Assembly: GCA_024638545.1 (NCBI GenBank) | Contig: JAHEKD010000195.1 | Location: 1 to 5,612, forward strand | DNA length: 5,612 bases | Reading direction: 5' to 3' | DNA from: Gammaproteobacteria bacterium | GTDB lineage: Bacteria; Pseudomonadota; Gammaproteobacteria; Arenicellales; JAHEKD01 | Shown here: one piece after another, positions 1-5,612 of the stretch | How the letters are laid out: every line of letters starts with the position of its first letter | How positions within the stretch are numbered: position 1 is the stretch's first letter | Made by a program: the position numbers and the translations under genes | The notes under the pieces: generated by a model | What the model was told of the DNA's origin: nothing | The model's database searches: none | The model's input: the letters and a program-made list of their open reading frames with translations, nothing else

Positions 1-988
1 CAGCTTCCGCCACACCGATTAACGCGCTCTGGCTCGCGGCCTGCAGTTCGGCACGGCGTATATCGGGTCTGCGACGCAGCAGATCAGCCGGGATGCCAGC
101 GGCAATGCTTGCGGGCGCCATCGGGATTGTGCTCGCGGCGCCGGACTTGAGATTTAGCTTGCCGGGCGGTTTACCGAGCAGGATACTCAGGCTGTTCATC
201 GCCTGGGATAAAGAACGCCTCAGTGCCGGAACCCTGGCCTGAGTTGAACTCAGGTTGGATATCGCCTGCTGCACATCGAGTTCGGTGGTAGCGCCATTGT
301 CATACCTGATTTGCGCAATACGCAGGCTTTCCTGCTGCAATGCAATATTGGCCTGTGCAAGATTCAACTGGGTTTCCAGGGTGCGGACGGTTACGTAGAC
401 TCTTGCCACTTCGGCAGCCAGGCTCACCAGGGCATCGTCGAAATCAGCGAAGGTGGCGTTCAAGCTGGCATCAGCGGCCTCGACTCCACGGCTGAAACGC
501 CCCCAGAAATCGATCTCCCATATGGCGTCAAAGCCAAGCTGATAGCTGGAAAAACTGTCGTCCAACGACTGGTTGAAGTTAGGGCTGTTTTCGCTGAGGC
601 CGTCAGTTGAGACAAAGCCATTGAGCTCCTGCACCTGCGGGTACTGGTTGCCAACCGCGATTCCAAGCCGCGCCCGTGCTTCGAATATGCGCAGGCCGGT
701 AATTTGCAGCGACTGGTTCTGCTCGAATGCTTCCGCTACCAGTTCATTAAGGACAGGATCGTTGAAAACCGTCCACCAGTCGCTTAGTTCGACGGCATCG
801 CGGCTAATGGCGGGATTATCGCCAATCCAGTGCTCGACCTCTTGGATTTCGATTTTTTTGAAATCAGGGCCAAGTTGCGTGCAGCTGATCTGAAACAGAC
901 AAATTGCCGCCAGCGCCAGCACGCGACTTATAGCGTTAATTTGTCGGCAGCGGTATTGCTCGGTAGCTTGTCTGTAGAAAACTGACAA
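1..988 (-). CDS. RND efflux outer-membrane channel lipoprotein (NodT/OprM-type), 3' end cut by the window
   Basis: Outer-membrane factor of a tripartite efflux pump: a trimeric TolC-like channel that takes substrates from an inner-membrane RND transporter and its periplasmic adaptor to the outside. The frame is open from TTG at 986-988 to the left edge, about 329 residues against roughly 460-500 for the family, so the C-terminal third is missing. Visible features: basic N-terminus, hydrophobic stretch at about residues 23-35, candidate lipidated Cys36 followed by TQLGPDF (family pattern C-x-x-GPD-[YF]), the FDAIWEIDFWGR motif at about 153-164, and the IPADLLRRRPDIRRAE hallmark at about 299-314. 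No ATG exists in frame upstream before a stop codon. TTG is chosen because GGGAGG lies 4 nt before it. An internal GTG at 920-922 would leave too short a signal. The lipobox QISC is atypical (Gln at -3). Pump partners are not in view; they may lie past the left edge. The family call is firm; substrate is unknown. Confidence 0.93.
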   Translation of the reverse strand, partial: MSVFYRQATEQYRCRQINAISRVLALAAICLFQISCTQLGPDFKKIEIQEVEHWIGDNPAISRDAVELSDWWTVFNDPVLNELVAEAFEQNQSLQITGLRIFEARARLGIAVGNQYPQVQELNGFVSTDGLSENSPNFNQSLDDSFSSYQLGFDAIWEIDFWGRFSRGVEAADASLNATFADFDDALVSLAAEVARVYVTVRTLETQLNLAQANIALQQESLRIAQIRYDNGATTELDVQQAISNLSSTQARVPALRRSLSQAMNSLSILLGKPPGKLNLKSGAASTIPMAPASIAAGIPADLLRRRPDIRRAELQAASQSALIGVAEA

Positions 989-989
989 T

Positions 990-998
990 CCTCCTCCC
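990..998 (-). promoter_or_regulatory. Strong Shine-Dalgarno deciding a TTG start
   Basis: On the minus strand the bases read GGGAGGAGG directly upstream of the TTG at 986-988. GGGAGG is 4 nt from the start codon. This is the best ribosome binding site in the window, and there is no competing ATG in frame, so it supports the TTG as the true start of the efflux channel gene. Confidence 0.7.
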
Positions 999-1053
999 GT
1001 GATAAATTTATTGTTCCTCTCTAATGGCTGTCTAGAAGGGAAATTCCATCGCT

Positions 1054-1069
1054 GATTAGATTTCTAATC
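1054..1069. promoter_or_regulatory. Perfect 7-2-7 palindrome, candidate repressor operator
   Basis: GATTAGA-TT-TCTAATC is a perfect inverted repeat of 7-bp arms with a 2-bp centre. It lies 66 bp upstream of the TTG of the efflux gene and about 17 bp downstream of the nearer -10 candidate on the minus strand, that is, inside the early transcribed region. A dimeric repressor such as a TetR-family or MarR-family protein bound here would block initiation or escape. Such regulators commonly control efflux genes through palindromes of this size. No regulator gene is in the window, so the binding protein is unknown. Confidence 0.5.
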
Positions 1070-1085
1070 GAGTGAAAGGATAAAC

Positions 1086-1115
1086 ACTATTTTACGGAAA
1101 TACAAGTAATGTCAA
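1086..1115 (-). promoter_or_regulatory. Candidate sigma-70 promoter of the efflux channel gene
   Basis: Read on the minus strand, a perfect -35 TTGACA (plus-strand 1110-1115) is followed by TAAAAT (1089-1094) at 15 bp, or by AATAGT (1086-1091) at 18 bp. Either can serve as a -10; the first matches the consensus 5/6 with a short spacer, the second 4/6 with an acceptable spacer. Transcription would start near 1078-1082 and give a leader of about 90 nt that contains the palindrome at 1054-1069. Confidence 0.5.
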
Positions 1116-1155
1116 GATAATCATGAAGTGGATATTATCATCGTTTTTATAGACG

Positions 1156-1209
1156 ATCGCGTTAATGCCGCCTGCCTGTAGTGGTCATCGTTTGATATTA
1201 AAACGCGAT
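1156..1209. repeat. Imperfect inverted repeat, 11/13-nt arms
   Basis: The left arm ATCGCGTTAAT (1156-1166) and the reverse complement of the right arm, ATCGCGTTTTAAT (1197-1209), are identical apart from two extra T's. The arms are 30 nt apart. A transcript from either strand could form a stem with a 2-nt bulge. No T-run follows, so it is not a typical intrinsic terminator. Its role is unknown; it could be a degraded terminator, a binding site or chance. Confidence 0.35.
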
Positions 1210-1268
1210 TCTTGGATATATGCTTGTATGCGAGTTTATAAAACTAAAGCCAAATAAACATTTATTGA

Positions 1269-1291
1269 AGGGTACATACAAGATGTACTTT
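1269..1291. other. Small hairpin behind the barrel gene
   Basis: GTACAT (1272-1277) pairs with ATGTAC (1283-1288) around a 5-nt loop. On the plus strand two G-T pairs and one A-T pair extend the stem to 9 bp, and AATATTTTTT follows closely, so it looks more like a terminator for plus-strand transcription than for the minus-strand barrel gene. On the minus strand only 6 bp pair and no T-run follows. No plus-strand gene precedes it, so its function is doubtful. Confidence 0.25.
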
Positions 1292-1300
1292 AATATTTTT

Positions 1301-1927
1301 TCAAAATTCCAGTTTGACGCCTGCAGTGGCGAAATCAACTTCGACGTCATCATTATCAAGAATTCTTGAATACTCTGCAAAAAGATTTACCATCCCAAAA
1401 TCAAGCTCTGCGCCTATGGCTGCAAAAGGTTCGGTGCTGTCTCTTTCATCGCTGATCGACAGTCCAAAAGCACTGGCTGTGGCTTTGCCATCGAGTTTAA
1501 CCGCACCGCCCTTCACGTATAAATCAACATAAGGCAAGGGTATATTGCCGATCAGTGACAGACCGTAGCCTTTTAAATCGAGGTCTACATCCGCATTCGG
1601 AACGCCCAGGTCAGCGACTGCGTCTTCCAGGGAATCTGCAAAATTGCCGAAATCGTAATAGGCTGCTTCAAGTCCGAACCAGTTTGTAAACATGTAACCG
1701 GCACGAACGTTATAGGCATTATCGCTGTCGTCAAAATCAAGTTTGGCATTATTGAATTCCGATGATGCCTGCACCTGAATTCGGCTGACGCCAAGCGCGA
1801 TAAAGAATCCCGAATCATCTTCAACTGTGTTATCTTGAAGCTCGTATGTACCAGTCTGCGCAGATACCGACGTTGTGAAAAGGGCTATACAAACAGTGAC
1901 AAACAGGGATAGCTTTGTTGCTTTCAT
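1301..1927 (-). CDS. Small outer-membrane beta-barrel protein, OmpA/OmpW-like
   Basis: Predicted 208-residue outer-membrane protein. Residues 1-23 form a typical Sec signal peptide (two Lys near the N-terminus, hydrophobic core, SVSA cleavage site before Gln24). The mature part of about 185 residues alternates polar and hydrophobic positions in strand-like stretches such as GFFIALGV, AYNVRAGYMF-WFGLEAAYYDF, GYGLSLIG, VDLYVKGGAV, FAAIGAELDF, VNLFAEYSRI and FATAGVKLEF. It ends in Phe, the usual signal for the BAM assembly machinery. Size and pattern fit an 8-stranded barrel of the OmpA-like/OMP_b-brl class; there is no peptidoglycan-binding OmpA domain. The mature protein is rich in Asp and Glu. 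The ATG at 1925-1927 has AGGAA 7 nt upstream. It is divergent from the pqi operon, sharing a 168-bp promoter region. Its role (pore, adhesion or structural) cannot be told. Confidence 0.85.
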   Translation of the reverse strand: MKATKLSLFVTVCIALFTTSVSAQTGTYELQDNTVEDDSGFFIALGVSRIQVQASSEFNNAKLDFDDSDNAYNVRAGYMFTNWFGLEAAYYDFGNFADSLEDAVADLGVPNADVDLDLKGYGLSLIGNIPLPYVDLYVKGGAVKLDGKATASAFGLSISDERDSTEPFAAIGAELDFGMVNLFAEYSRILDNDDVEVDFATAGVKLEF

Positions 1928-2095
1928 TTACAAGTTCCTAATAGAATTGTTATTTTGTGTTGTTCATTAAATACAAGCGTTGCAATGATGACACATTTTC
2001 ATGCATCCTTGATGAATATTAACTGAACATTACAGAATTATTATATGTTTACTGATTTTTTTTAAAGTGATTTATTAATAAATTAGAAATGTGTT
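1928..2095. promoter_or_regulatory. AT-rich divergent promoter region between the barrel gene and the pqi operon
   Basis: This 168-bp gap must carry promoters for both directions. For the barrel gene the best minus-strand pair is GTGTCA (plus-strand 1989-1994) and TTTAAT (1966-1971), 17 bp apart. For the pqi operon several weak pairs exist, for example TTAACT at 2019-2024 with TATATG at 2043-2048, and none stands out. A T-run at 2055-2063 and a 12-bp palindrome TTTATTAATAAA (2071-2082) precede the pqi start. I could not recognise a SoxR, Fur or Crp site. Confidence 0.4.
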
Positions 2096-2704
2096 ATGGA
2101 TCTTGAGAAACTCATTGCCTGCCATGAATGTGATCTTATACATGAGCGTAAGCCGATTTGCGAGGGTCAGGCTGCACTCTGTCAGCGCTGTGGCGCGAGC
2201 CTGTATGCTGAAAAAGTCGATATGATCACGCGAACGCTGGCATTAAACTTGACTGCACTAATTTTATACATGATTTCTGTTTCGCTGCCTTTTTTAGGTA
2301 TCGAGGCCAGGGGTATAGTTGTGGAGATTAATTTATTTCAATCCGTGACTGCTCTGTACAAGCTGGACATGAAAATGATGAGTATTGTTGTCTGCATTGT
2401 CCTGCTGATTGTGCCGGCATTGAGAATTCTGGGCATGCTTTCGATTTTGATTCCACTGAAAATAAATAAGGTGCCACCACATTCTAAATGGACTTACTAC
2501 ATTGTTGAGTGGATTGCACCCTGGAATATGATCGAAGTTTTTCTAATCGGAATTCTTGTCACCTTTGTGAAACTCGGCAGCCTGGCCAATATATTACCCG
2601 GTGTCTCTTTCTGGGCTTTTGCCGCATTGGTTGTGGTAATTATTGCATCAAACATCAGTGTTGAGCGTCATCGCTTTTGGGATCAACTGGAGCCTATTAG
2701 ATGA
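2096..2704 (+). CDS. PqiA-family inner-membrane protein, single module (first copy)
   Basis: 202-residue integral membrane protein of the PqiA/LetA family, which works with MCE proteins in moving lipids or other hydrophobic molecules between inner and outer membrane. The N-terminus has a zinc-ribbon-like pair of motifs, C9-x2-C12 and C29-x2-C32. Four membrane segments follow at about residues 48-68, 96-119, 145-162 and 167-187. The third begins with the family motif PWNMIEVF (142-149). E. coli PqiA is about 417 residues with two such modules in tandem; this protein has one, and the next gene supplies the other. The start ATG at 2096 has no good Shine-Dalgarno, but the cysteine motif begins a few residues later, so an internal start is unlikely. 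It is the first gene of the operon and overlaps the next by ATGA. Confidence 0.9.
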   Translation: MDLEKLIACHECDLIHERKPICEGQAALCQRCGASLYAEKVDMITRTLALNLTALILYMISVSLPFLGIEARGIVVEINLFQSVTALYKLDMKMMSIVVCIVLLIVPALRILGMLSILIPLKINKVPPHSKWTYYIVEWIAPWNMIEVFLIGILVTFVKLGSLANILPGVSFWAFAALVVVIIASNISVERHRFWDQLEPIR

Positions 2705-3315
2705 GCACGGAAAAAGAATTTCTCATGGTAACTGCCAGAGACCTTAATTTATCAAGTTGTCATGTTTGCAGCCAGCTGTCACCGGCTACAGTGCATCTAT
2801 GCCCACGCTGTATGTCGCCGCTGCATCTAAGGAAGGTAAATTCAATACAACGATCGTGGGCACTTTTGATAACCGCTGTAATGCTGTACATTCCAGCCAT
2901 GCTCTATCCGGTGACTAGCGTTTATGCTCTGGGGCAAGTTGAAGCCAGCACTTTGATGGGTAGTGTGATTCATTTTCTTGAAAGTGGCTCCTGGCCGATT
3001 GCTATTGTGATATTTGTTGCAAGCATTGCAGTACCCATATTGAAAATTATCGGATTGGGTTATTTGCTGGTATGCGTACAGCGAAAAAAACATGAAAATC
3101 GACTTCAGCTGACCAGGCTGTATCGCATGGTAGAGTTTGTCGGTCGCTGGTCAATGATAGACGTGTTTGTGGTGGCTATACTAGTTGCACTGGTTCAGTT
3201 TGGCATTTTCATTAATATCATACCGGGGATTGGCATTATGGCTTTCACAGCTGTGGTTATAGTGACGATGTTTGCCTCGATGCAGTTTGATCCTCGACTA
3301 ATTTGGGATAGTTAA
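2701..3315 (+). CDS. PqiA-family inner-membrane protein, single module (second copy)
   Basis: 204-residue partner of the preceding gene with the same build. Zinc-ribbon-like motifs C20-x2-C23 and C34-x2-C37 are followed by four membrane segments at about 54-73, 98-125, 152-171 and 175-195. The family motif here is GRWSMIDVF (148-156), and PVTS-YALG follows the first segment. ATG at 2701 overlaps the upstream stop by 4 bp and has GGAG 8 nt before it, inside the end of the first gene. Another ATG at 2725 is possible but less well placed. The protein ends 5 bp before pqiB. The pair most likely forms the equivalent of the two halves of one full-length PqiA as a heterodimer; this is inferred from gene order and length, not seen. 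Confidence 0.9.
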   Translation: MSTEKEFLMVTARDLNLSSCHVCSQLSPATVHLCPRCMSPLHLRKVNSIQRSWALLITAVMLYIPAMLYPVTSVYALGQVEASTLMGSVIHFLESGSWPIAIVIFVASIAVPILKIIGLGYLLVCVQRKKHENRLQLTRLYRMVEFVGRWSMIDVFVVAILVALVQFGIFINIIPGIGIMAFTAVVIVTMFASMQFDPRLIWDS

Positions 3316-3320
3316 TAGCG

Positions 3321-4916
3321 ATGCATGATGAAACGCAGCAAGTACATGCGCAGGTAAACGTCAAGAAATCCAGGTCAATTTCCGTGGTCTGGTTTATACC
3401 GATACTGGCTCTGGCCCTGGGGGCCTGGTTGGTGTACAAAAACCAGCATGACAAGGGGCCTCTGGTCACTATCACATTTGATACTGCAACTGGGTTAGAG
3501 GCGGGTAAGACCGAAATCAAATACAAGGATGTTGCGCTTGGTGTTGTCGACACCATAAGCATCAGTGATGACTTTTCAGGCGTAATAGTTTCGGCAAGAA
3601 TGAGTAAGGAAACTGAGCCCTATTTAAATGAAAATACCAAATTCTGGGTGGTTAAACCCAGGGTAGGCTTGGGTGGGGTAACCGGTTTAAATACCCTGAT
3701 TTCAGGCGCATATATCGGAATTGACTCGAGTGAAGACGGCAAACCCACCAAATCATTCATCGGTCTAAAACATCCACCGCCTCGTGAGCATTCAGTTGCC
3801 GGAGCGAGTATCAGGCTGGAGTCTGATAATCCAGGATCCTTGCGCGAGGGCAGTCCGATATATTTTAAGCAATTTCCGGTTGGACAAATTGATTCGATCG
3901 AACTGTCGGACGATTTCTCGAATGTGGACATCAGGGGTTTTATTGAGGCGCCTTATGATGTTCTTATCAATCAGAACACAAATTTCTGGAATATAAGCGG
4001 TATTTCGGCTGAATTGAGCGCCAACGGTATAGCTGTGAAATTGCAGTCAATTGAGAGCTTGATTTCAGGTGGTATTGCTTTTGACTCCCCGATTGTGCGC
4101 GAAAATATCGCCTTTGATGCCTCAGACGTAGTTTTCAGGCTTTACGACGACAAGGGATCTGTCGGCCAGGTGAATTACGGGGATAAAAAGTACTTTATAT
4201 TGAACTTTGAGCAATCGATTAGAGGCTTGAGTGTAGGGGCGCCGGTTGATTATCGTGGGATTGAAATTGGGCGGGTGGTGAGTATTGATATACAGTATGA
4301 CGACGATAGGGATGAAGTCCAAATCCCCGTTTTGGTTGAAATTGAACCTGGTTGGGCGGGGTTAGATTCAGACGATAAAATTACAAGTGCTGAGCAGGAT
4401 CTTGAAAAATTTCAGGAGACAATAGATCAGGGCTTTCGAGCTAAATTACAAACGGGGAACTTTTTAACCGGCCAGCTTTTTATTTCAGTCGATTTTTTTC
4501 CGGATGCTGAAGCTGTGAGGACCAGATTTTTTAACGGTTATCCGGAAATTCCTACTGTTTCCACTGACCTGGGTGAAATTACCAATAACCTCAGTGAAAT
4601 TCTGGAAAAAGTCAATAAACTCGAAATTGAGAAACTGGTGGATAATCTAAACCTTGTGGTTACAGACCTGCGAAATTTGCTTGACGAGAATGATGGTAAA
4701 ATTGTCAAAGTGCTCGATAGTGTAGACAGGACCCTAGCGGACTCAAGAAAACTTATGCAGGGACTGGATGAAGACTCAATTACACGTTACGAACTCAATA
4801 CATTGTTTAAAGAGATGCAGGAGGCTGCAAGATCAGTAAGGACGCTGGTTGAAACAATAGAGGGCAATCCAAGCTCAGTGATTTTCGGTAAATCAAGGCA
4901 GGGTGACAGAAAGTGA
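3321..4916 (+). CDS. pqiB: PqiB-like MCE protein, three MCE domains and C-terminal coiled coil
   Basis: 531 residues, close to the 546 of E. coli PqiB. It builds the periplasm-spanning part of the Pqi system: hexameric MCE rings stacked on the inner membrane and a needle-like helical tube through which lipids are thought to pass. A short N-terminal cytoplasmic tail is followed by one membrane anchor at about 20-39. MCE domain 1 spans about 46-135, domain 2 about 157-256 and domain 3 about 288-397. Domains 1 and 2 share visible repeats: N-x-NT-x-FW (103-109 and 217-223) and LISG...D-S (126-136 and 247-256). A long helical region at about 415-514 is the needle, and the tail NPSSVIFGK (516-524) is typical of MCE proteins. 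It lies 5 bp after the second pqiA and overlaps pqiC by GTGA. The upstream Shine-Dalgarno is weak, so translation probably depends on coupling. Confidence 0.94.
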   Translation: MHDETQQVHAQVNVKKSRSISVVWFIPILALALGAWLVYKNQHDKGPLVTITFDTATGLEAGKTEIKYKDVALGVVDTISISDDFSGVIVSARMSKETEPYLNENTKFWVVKPRVGLGGVTGLNTLISGAYIGIDSSEDGKPTKSFIGLKHPPPREHSVAGASIRLESDNPGSLREGSPIYFKQFPVGQIDSIELSDDFSNVDIRGFIEAPYDVLINQNTNFWNISGISAELSANGIAVKLQSIESLISGGIAFDSPIVRENIAFDASDVVFRLYDDKGSVGQVNYGDKKYFILNFEQSIRGLSVGAPVDYRGIEIGRVVSIDIQYDDDRDEVQIPVLVEIEPGWAGLDSDDKITSAEQDLEKFQETIDQGFRAKLQTGNFLTGQLFISVDFFPDAEAVRTRFFNGYPEIPTVSTDLGEITNNLSEILEKVNKLEIEKLVDNLNLVVTDLRNLLDENDGKIVKVLDSVDRTLADSRKLMQGLDEDSITRYELNTLFKEMQEAARSVRTLVETIEGNPSSVIFGKSRQGDRK

Positions 4917-5506
4917 AAAAAATATTCAGAAACATGGCTATATACCTACTTGCCGTGATGCAGTTGGTTTCTTGCGCAACTACACAAGATGCCGGGCCCA
5001 GTTATTACTTGCTCAGTCCTGAAGAATTAACTTCACAGGCGCTGGATTTGAAGACCTTTAAACTGGCAATAGGACCTGTGGATGTGCCCGCACATCTTGA
5101 CCGAGAGGGTATTGCATCCCGTGATGGGAATAATCAGCTTAGTTACTCTAACAATCATCGCTGGGCAGAGCCATTGAAAGAGAATTTGATCAAGACTATT
5201 AAGGCCAATATAGCTCAGCTACTGCCTAACCAGCAGCTTATAGATTTTCCTTATCGGCAAACGAATAAACCTGATTATCAGCTTTCCATCAGCATCGAAA
5301 AATTTGGTTATAGTAATGACGGCAGTGTCGTATTGAAGGCACGCAGCGAAATTCTGGATGCAATGGGGCGGCAGGTTGATTACAGTAATATAGATCTTAA
5401 ACGGGTGCTCTCAGAGAAAGACCATGCGGCGATTGTCAGGATAATGAGTATGCTACTCGGCGAGATGACAGTACAGTTAGCGACGATATTTCCAGACAAA
5501 CTCTAG
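4913..5506 (+). CDS. pqiC: PqiC-like outer-membrane lipoprotein of the Pqi transport system
   Basis: 197-residue lipoprotein of the PqiC family (ABC-type transport auxiliary lipoprotein group, formerly DUF330); E. coli PqiC is about 187. The N-terminus MKKIFRNMAIYLLAVMQLVSC has a basic start, hydrophobic core and lipobox LVSC with lipidated Cys21. Ala at +2 rather than Asp favours sorting to the outer membrane. SYYLLSPEE at about 29-38 is typical of the family's first strand, and the rest is a compact soluble domain, with the SISIEKFGY strand near the middle. It is thought to receive the tip of the PqiB needle at the outer membrane. GTG at 4913 is the start because it gives a full signal peptide, overlaps the pqiB stop by 4 bp, and has AGGG about 9 nt upstream. 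It is the last gene of the operon. Confidence 0.9.
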   Translation: MKKIFRNMAIYLLAVMQLVSCATTQDAGPSYYLLSPEELTSQALDLKTFKLAIGPVDVPAHLDREGIASRDGNNQLSYSNNHRWAEPLKENLIKTIKANIAQLLPNQQLIDFPYRQTNKPDYQLSISIEKFGYSNDGSVVLKARSEILDAMGRQVDYSNIDLKRVLSEKDHAAIVRIMSMLLGEMTVQLATIFPDKL

Positions 5507-5558
5507 CCCGCATTTCTCACCGGACTACGTAGCGAGACGGTTAAAGGATGCGTCCTGT

Positions 5559-5612
5559 ATGGGTTTTACGACCAAAGGCCGGCATTATGTTATCAGCATA
5601 TGTGCCGGCACA
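5559..5612 (+). CDS. Possible start of a further gene, cut by the right edge (Rrf2-like N-terminus)
   Basis: An ATG at 5559 opens 18 codons to the window end, reading MGFTTKGRHYVISICAGT. The first eleven residues resemble the opening of Rrf2-family regulators such as IscR (M-x-L-T-[ST]-K-G-R-Y), with AAGGA about 10 nt upstream. The residues after Val11 fit that family poorly, and 18 codons prove little. Other frames here are also open: ATG at 5548 on the plus strand, and a minus-strand frame ending in TAA at 5541-5543. This is a guess that needs more sequence. Confidence 0.2.
   Translation, partial: MGFTTKGRHYVISICAGT
5578..5609. terminator. GC-rich hairpin downstream of the pqi operon
   Basis: GCCGGCA (5578-5584) pairs with TGCCGGC (5603-5609), and TATG (5586-5589) pairs with CATA (5597-5600) inside it around a 7-nt loop. 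The stem is strong and lies 72 bp after the pqiC stop. The window ends 3 bases later, so whether a T-run follows cannot be seen. It could be the operon terminator, or part of a coding region if one of the open frames here is real. Confidence 0.35.

Larger units (their letters stand above)
989..1300. other. Intergenic region between the efflux and barrel genes (312 bp)
   Basis: No convincing gene lies here. It holds the ribosome binding site, palindrome and promoter of the efflux gene (listed separately), then a stretch with several imperfect inverted repeats: GATAAT/ATTATC at 1116-1139, ATCGT/ACGAT at 1140-1157, and ATCGCGTTAAT (1156-1166) against ATTAAAACGCGAT (1197-1209). None is followed by a clear T-run on either strand. 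A weak hairpin at 1269-1291 sits just past the barrel gene stop. Confidence 0.6.

Noticed and set aside
311..893. Open frames on the plus strand (311-610, 573-893) and minus strand (460-666) inside the efflux gene
   Set aside because: The minus-strand efflux frame is continuous here with family motifs. The others are shadows with no motif or signal.
1002..1011. ATAAATTTAT palindrome next to the efflux ribosome site
   Set aside because: Short and AT-only; no reason to call it an operator compared with the 16-bp palindrome nearby.
1198..1380. Minus-strand frame of 60 codons across the end of the barrel gene
   Set aside because: It overlaps the barrel coding region out of frame and reads as low-complexity, unlikely protein; no ribosome site.
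2071..2082. TTTATTAATAAA palindrome before the pqi start
   Set aside because: Made only of A and T in a very AT-rich region, so chance is a good explanation; mentioned only in the region entry.
1928..2095. A SoxR/SoxS site or other stress-regulator box upstream of pqiA, expected from the paraquat-inducible name
   Set aside because: I could not find a recognisable site in this AT-rich gap; the link to SoxRS is known for E. coli only.
5541..5612. Minus-strand partial frame ending in TAA at 5541-5543 (23 codons)
   Set aside because: It is open to the edge and could be the tail of a convergent gene, but it is too short to judge and competes with plus-strand frames and the hairpin.

Overview
The window looks like a piece of Gram-negative, probably gammaproteobacterial, chromosome devoted to the cell envelope. 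The diagnosis rests on a complete pqiA-pqiB-pqiC type lipid transport operon, an RND-efflux type outer-membrane channel gene and a small outer-membrane beta-barrel gene, all of which need an outer membrane. The genus cannot be told from the sequence alone. I found no mobile element, CRISPR array, tRNA or rRNA.

Layout, left to right. (1) 1-988, minus strand: the first ~329 codons of a NodT/OprM-type outer-membrane efflux lipoprotein. It starts at a TTG behind a strong Shine-Dalgarno and its 3' end lies beyond the left edge. (2) 989-1300: a 312-bp intergenic stretch with a good candidate promoter for the efflux gene (perfect TTGACA), a perfect 7-2-7 palindrome just downstream that looks like a repressor operator, and a few weaker inverted repeats. 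(3) 1301-1927, minus strand: an 8-stranded OmpA/OmpW-like outer-membrane barrel with signal peptide and C-terminal Phe. (4) 1928-2095: an AT-rich divergent promoter region. (5) 2096-5506, plus strand: a tight four-gene operon of two single-module PqiA membrane proteins, PqiB with three MCE domains, and the PqiC lipoprotein. Joints are 4-bp ATGA and GTGA overlaps or a 5-bp gap, so translation is probably coupled. (6) 5507-5612: a short tail with a GC-rich hairpin and the possible start of another gene cut by the right edge.

How the genes work together: PqiA-type proteins sit in the inner membrane, PqiB is anchored there and spans the periplasm as stacked MCE rings with a coiled-coil needle, and PqiC is a lipoprotein expected at the outer membrane. 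Together they form a conduit for lipids or other hydrophobic molecules between the two membranes. The efflux channel and the barrel are independent outer-membrane components transcribed the other way.

The most notable points are the division of PqiA into two overlapping one-module genes, the palindrome downstream of the efflux promoter, and a visible drop in GC content from the efflux gene to the rest of the window. Most of the window is otherwise well explained by known families, and I see no convincing sign of a wholly new system.
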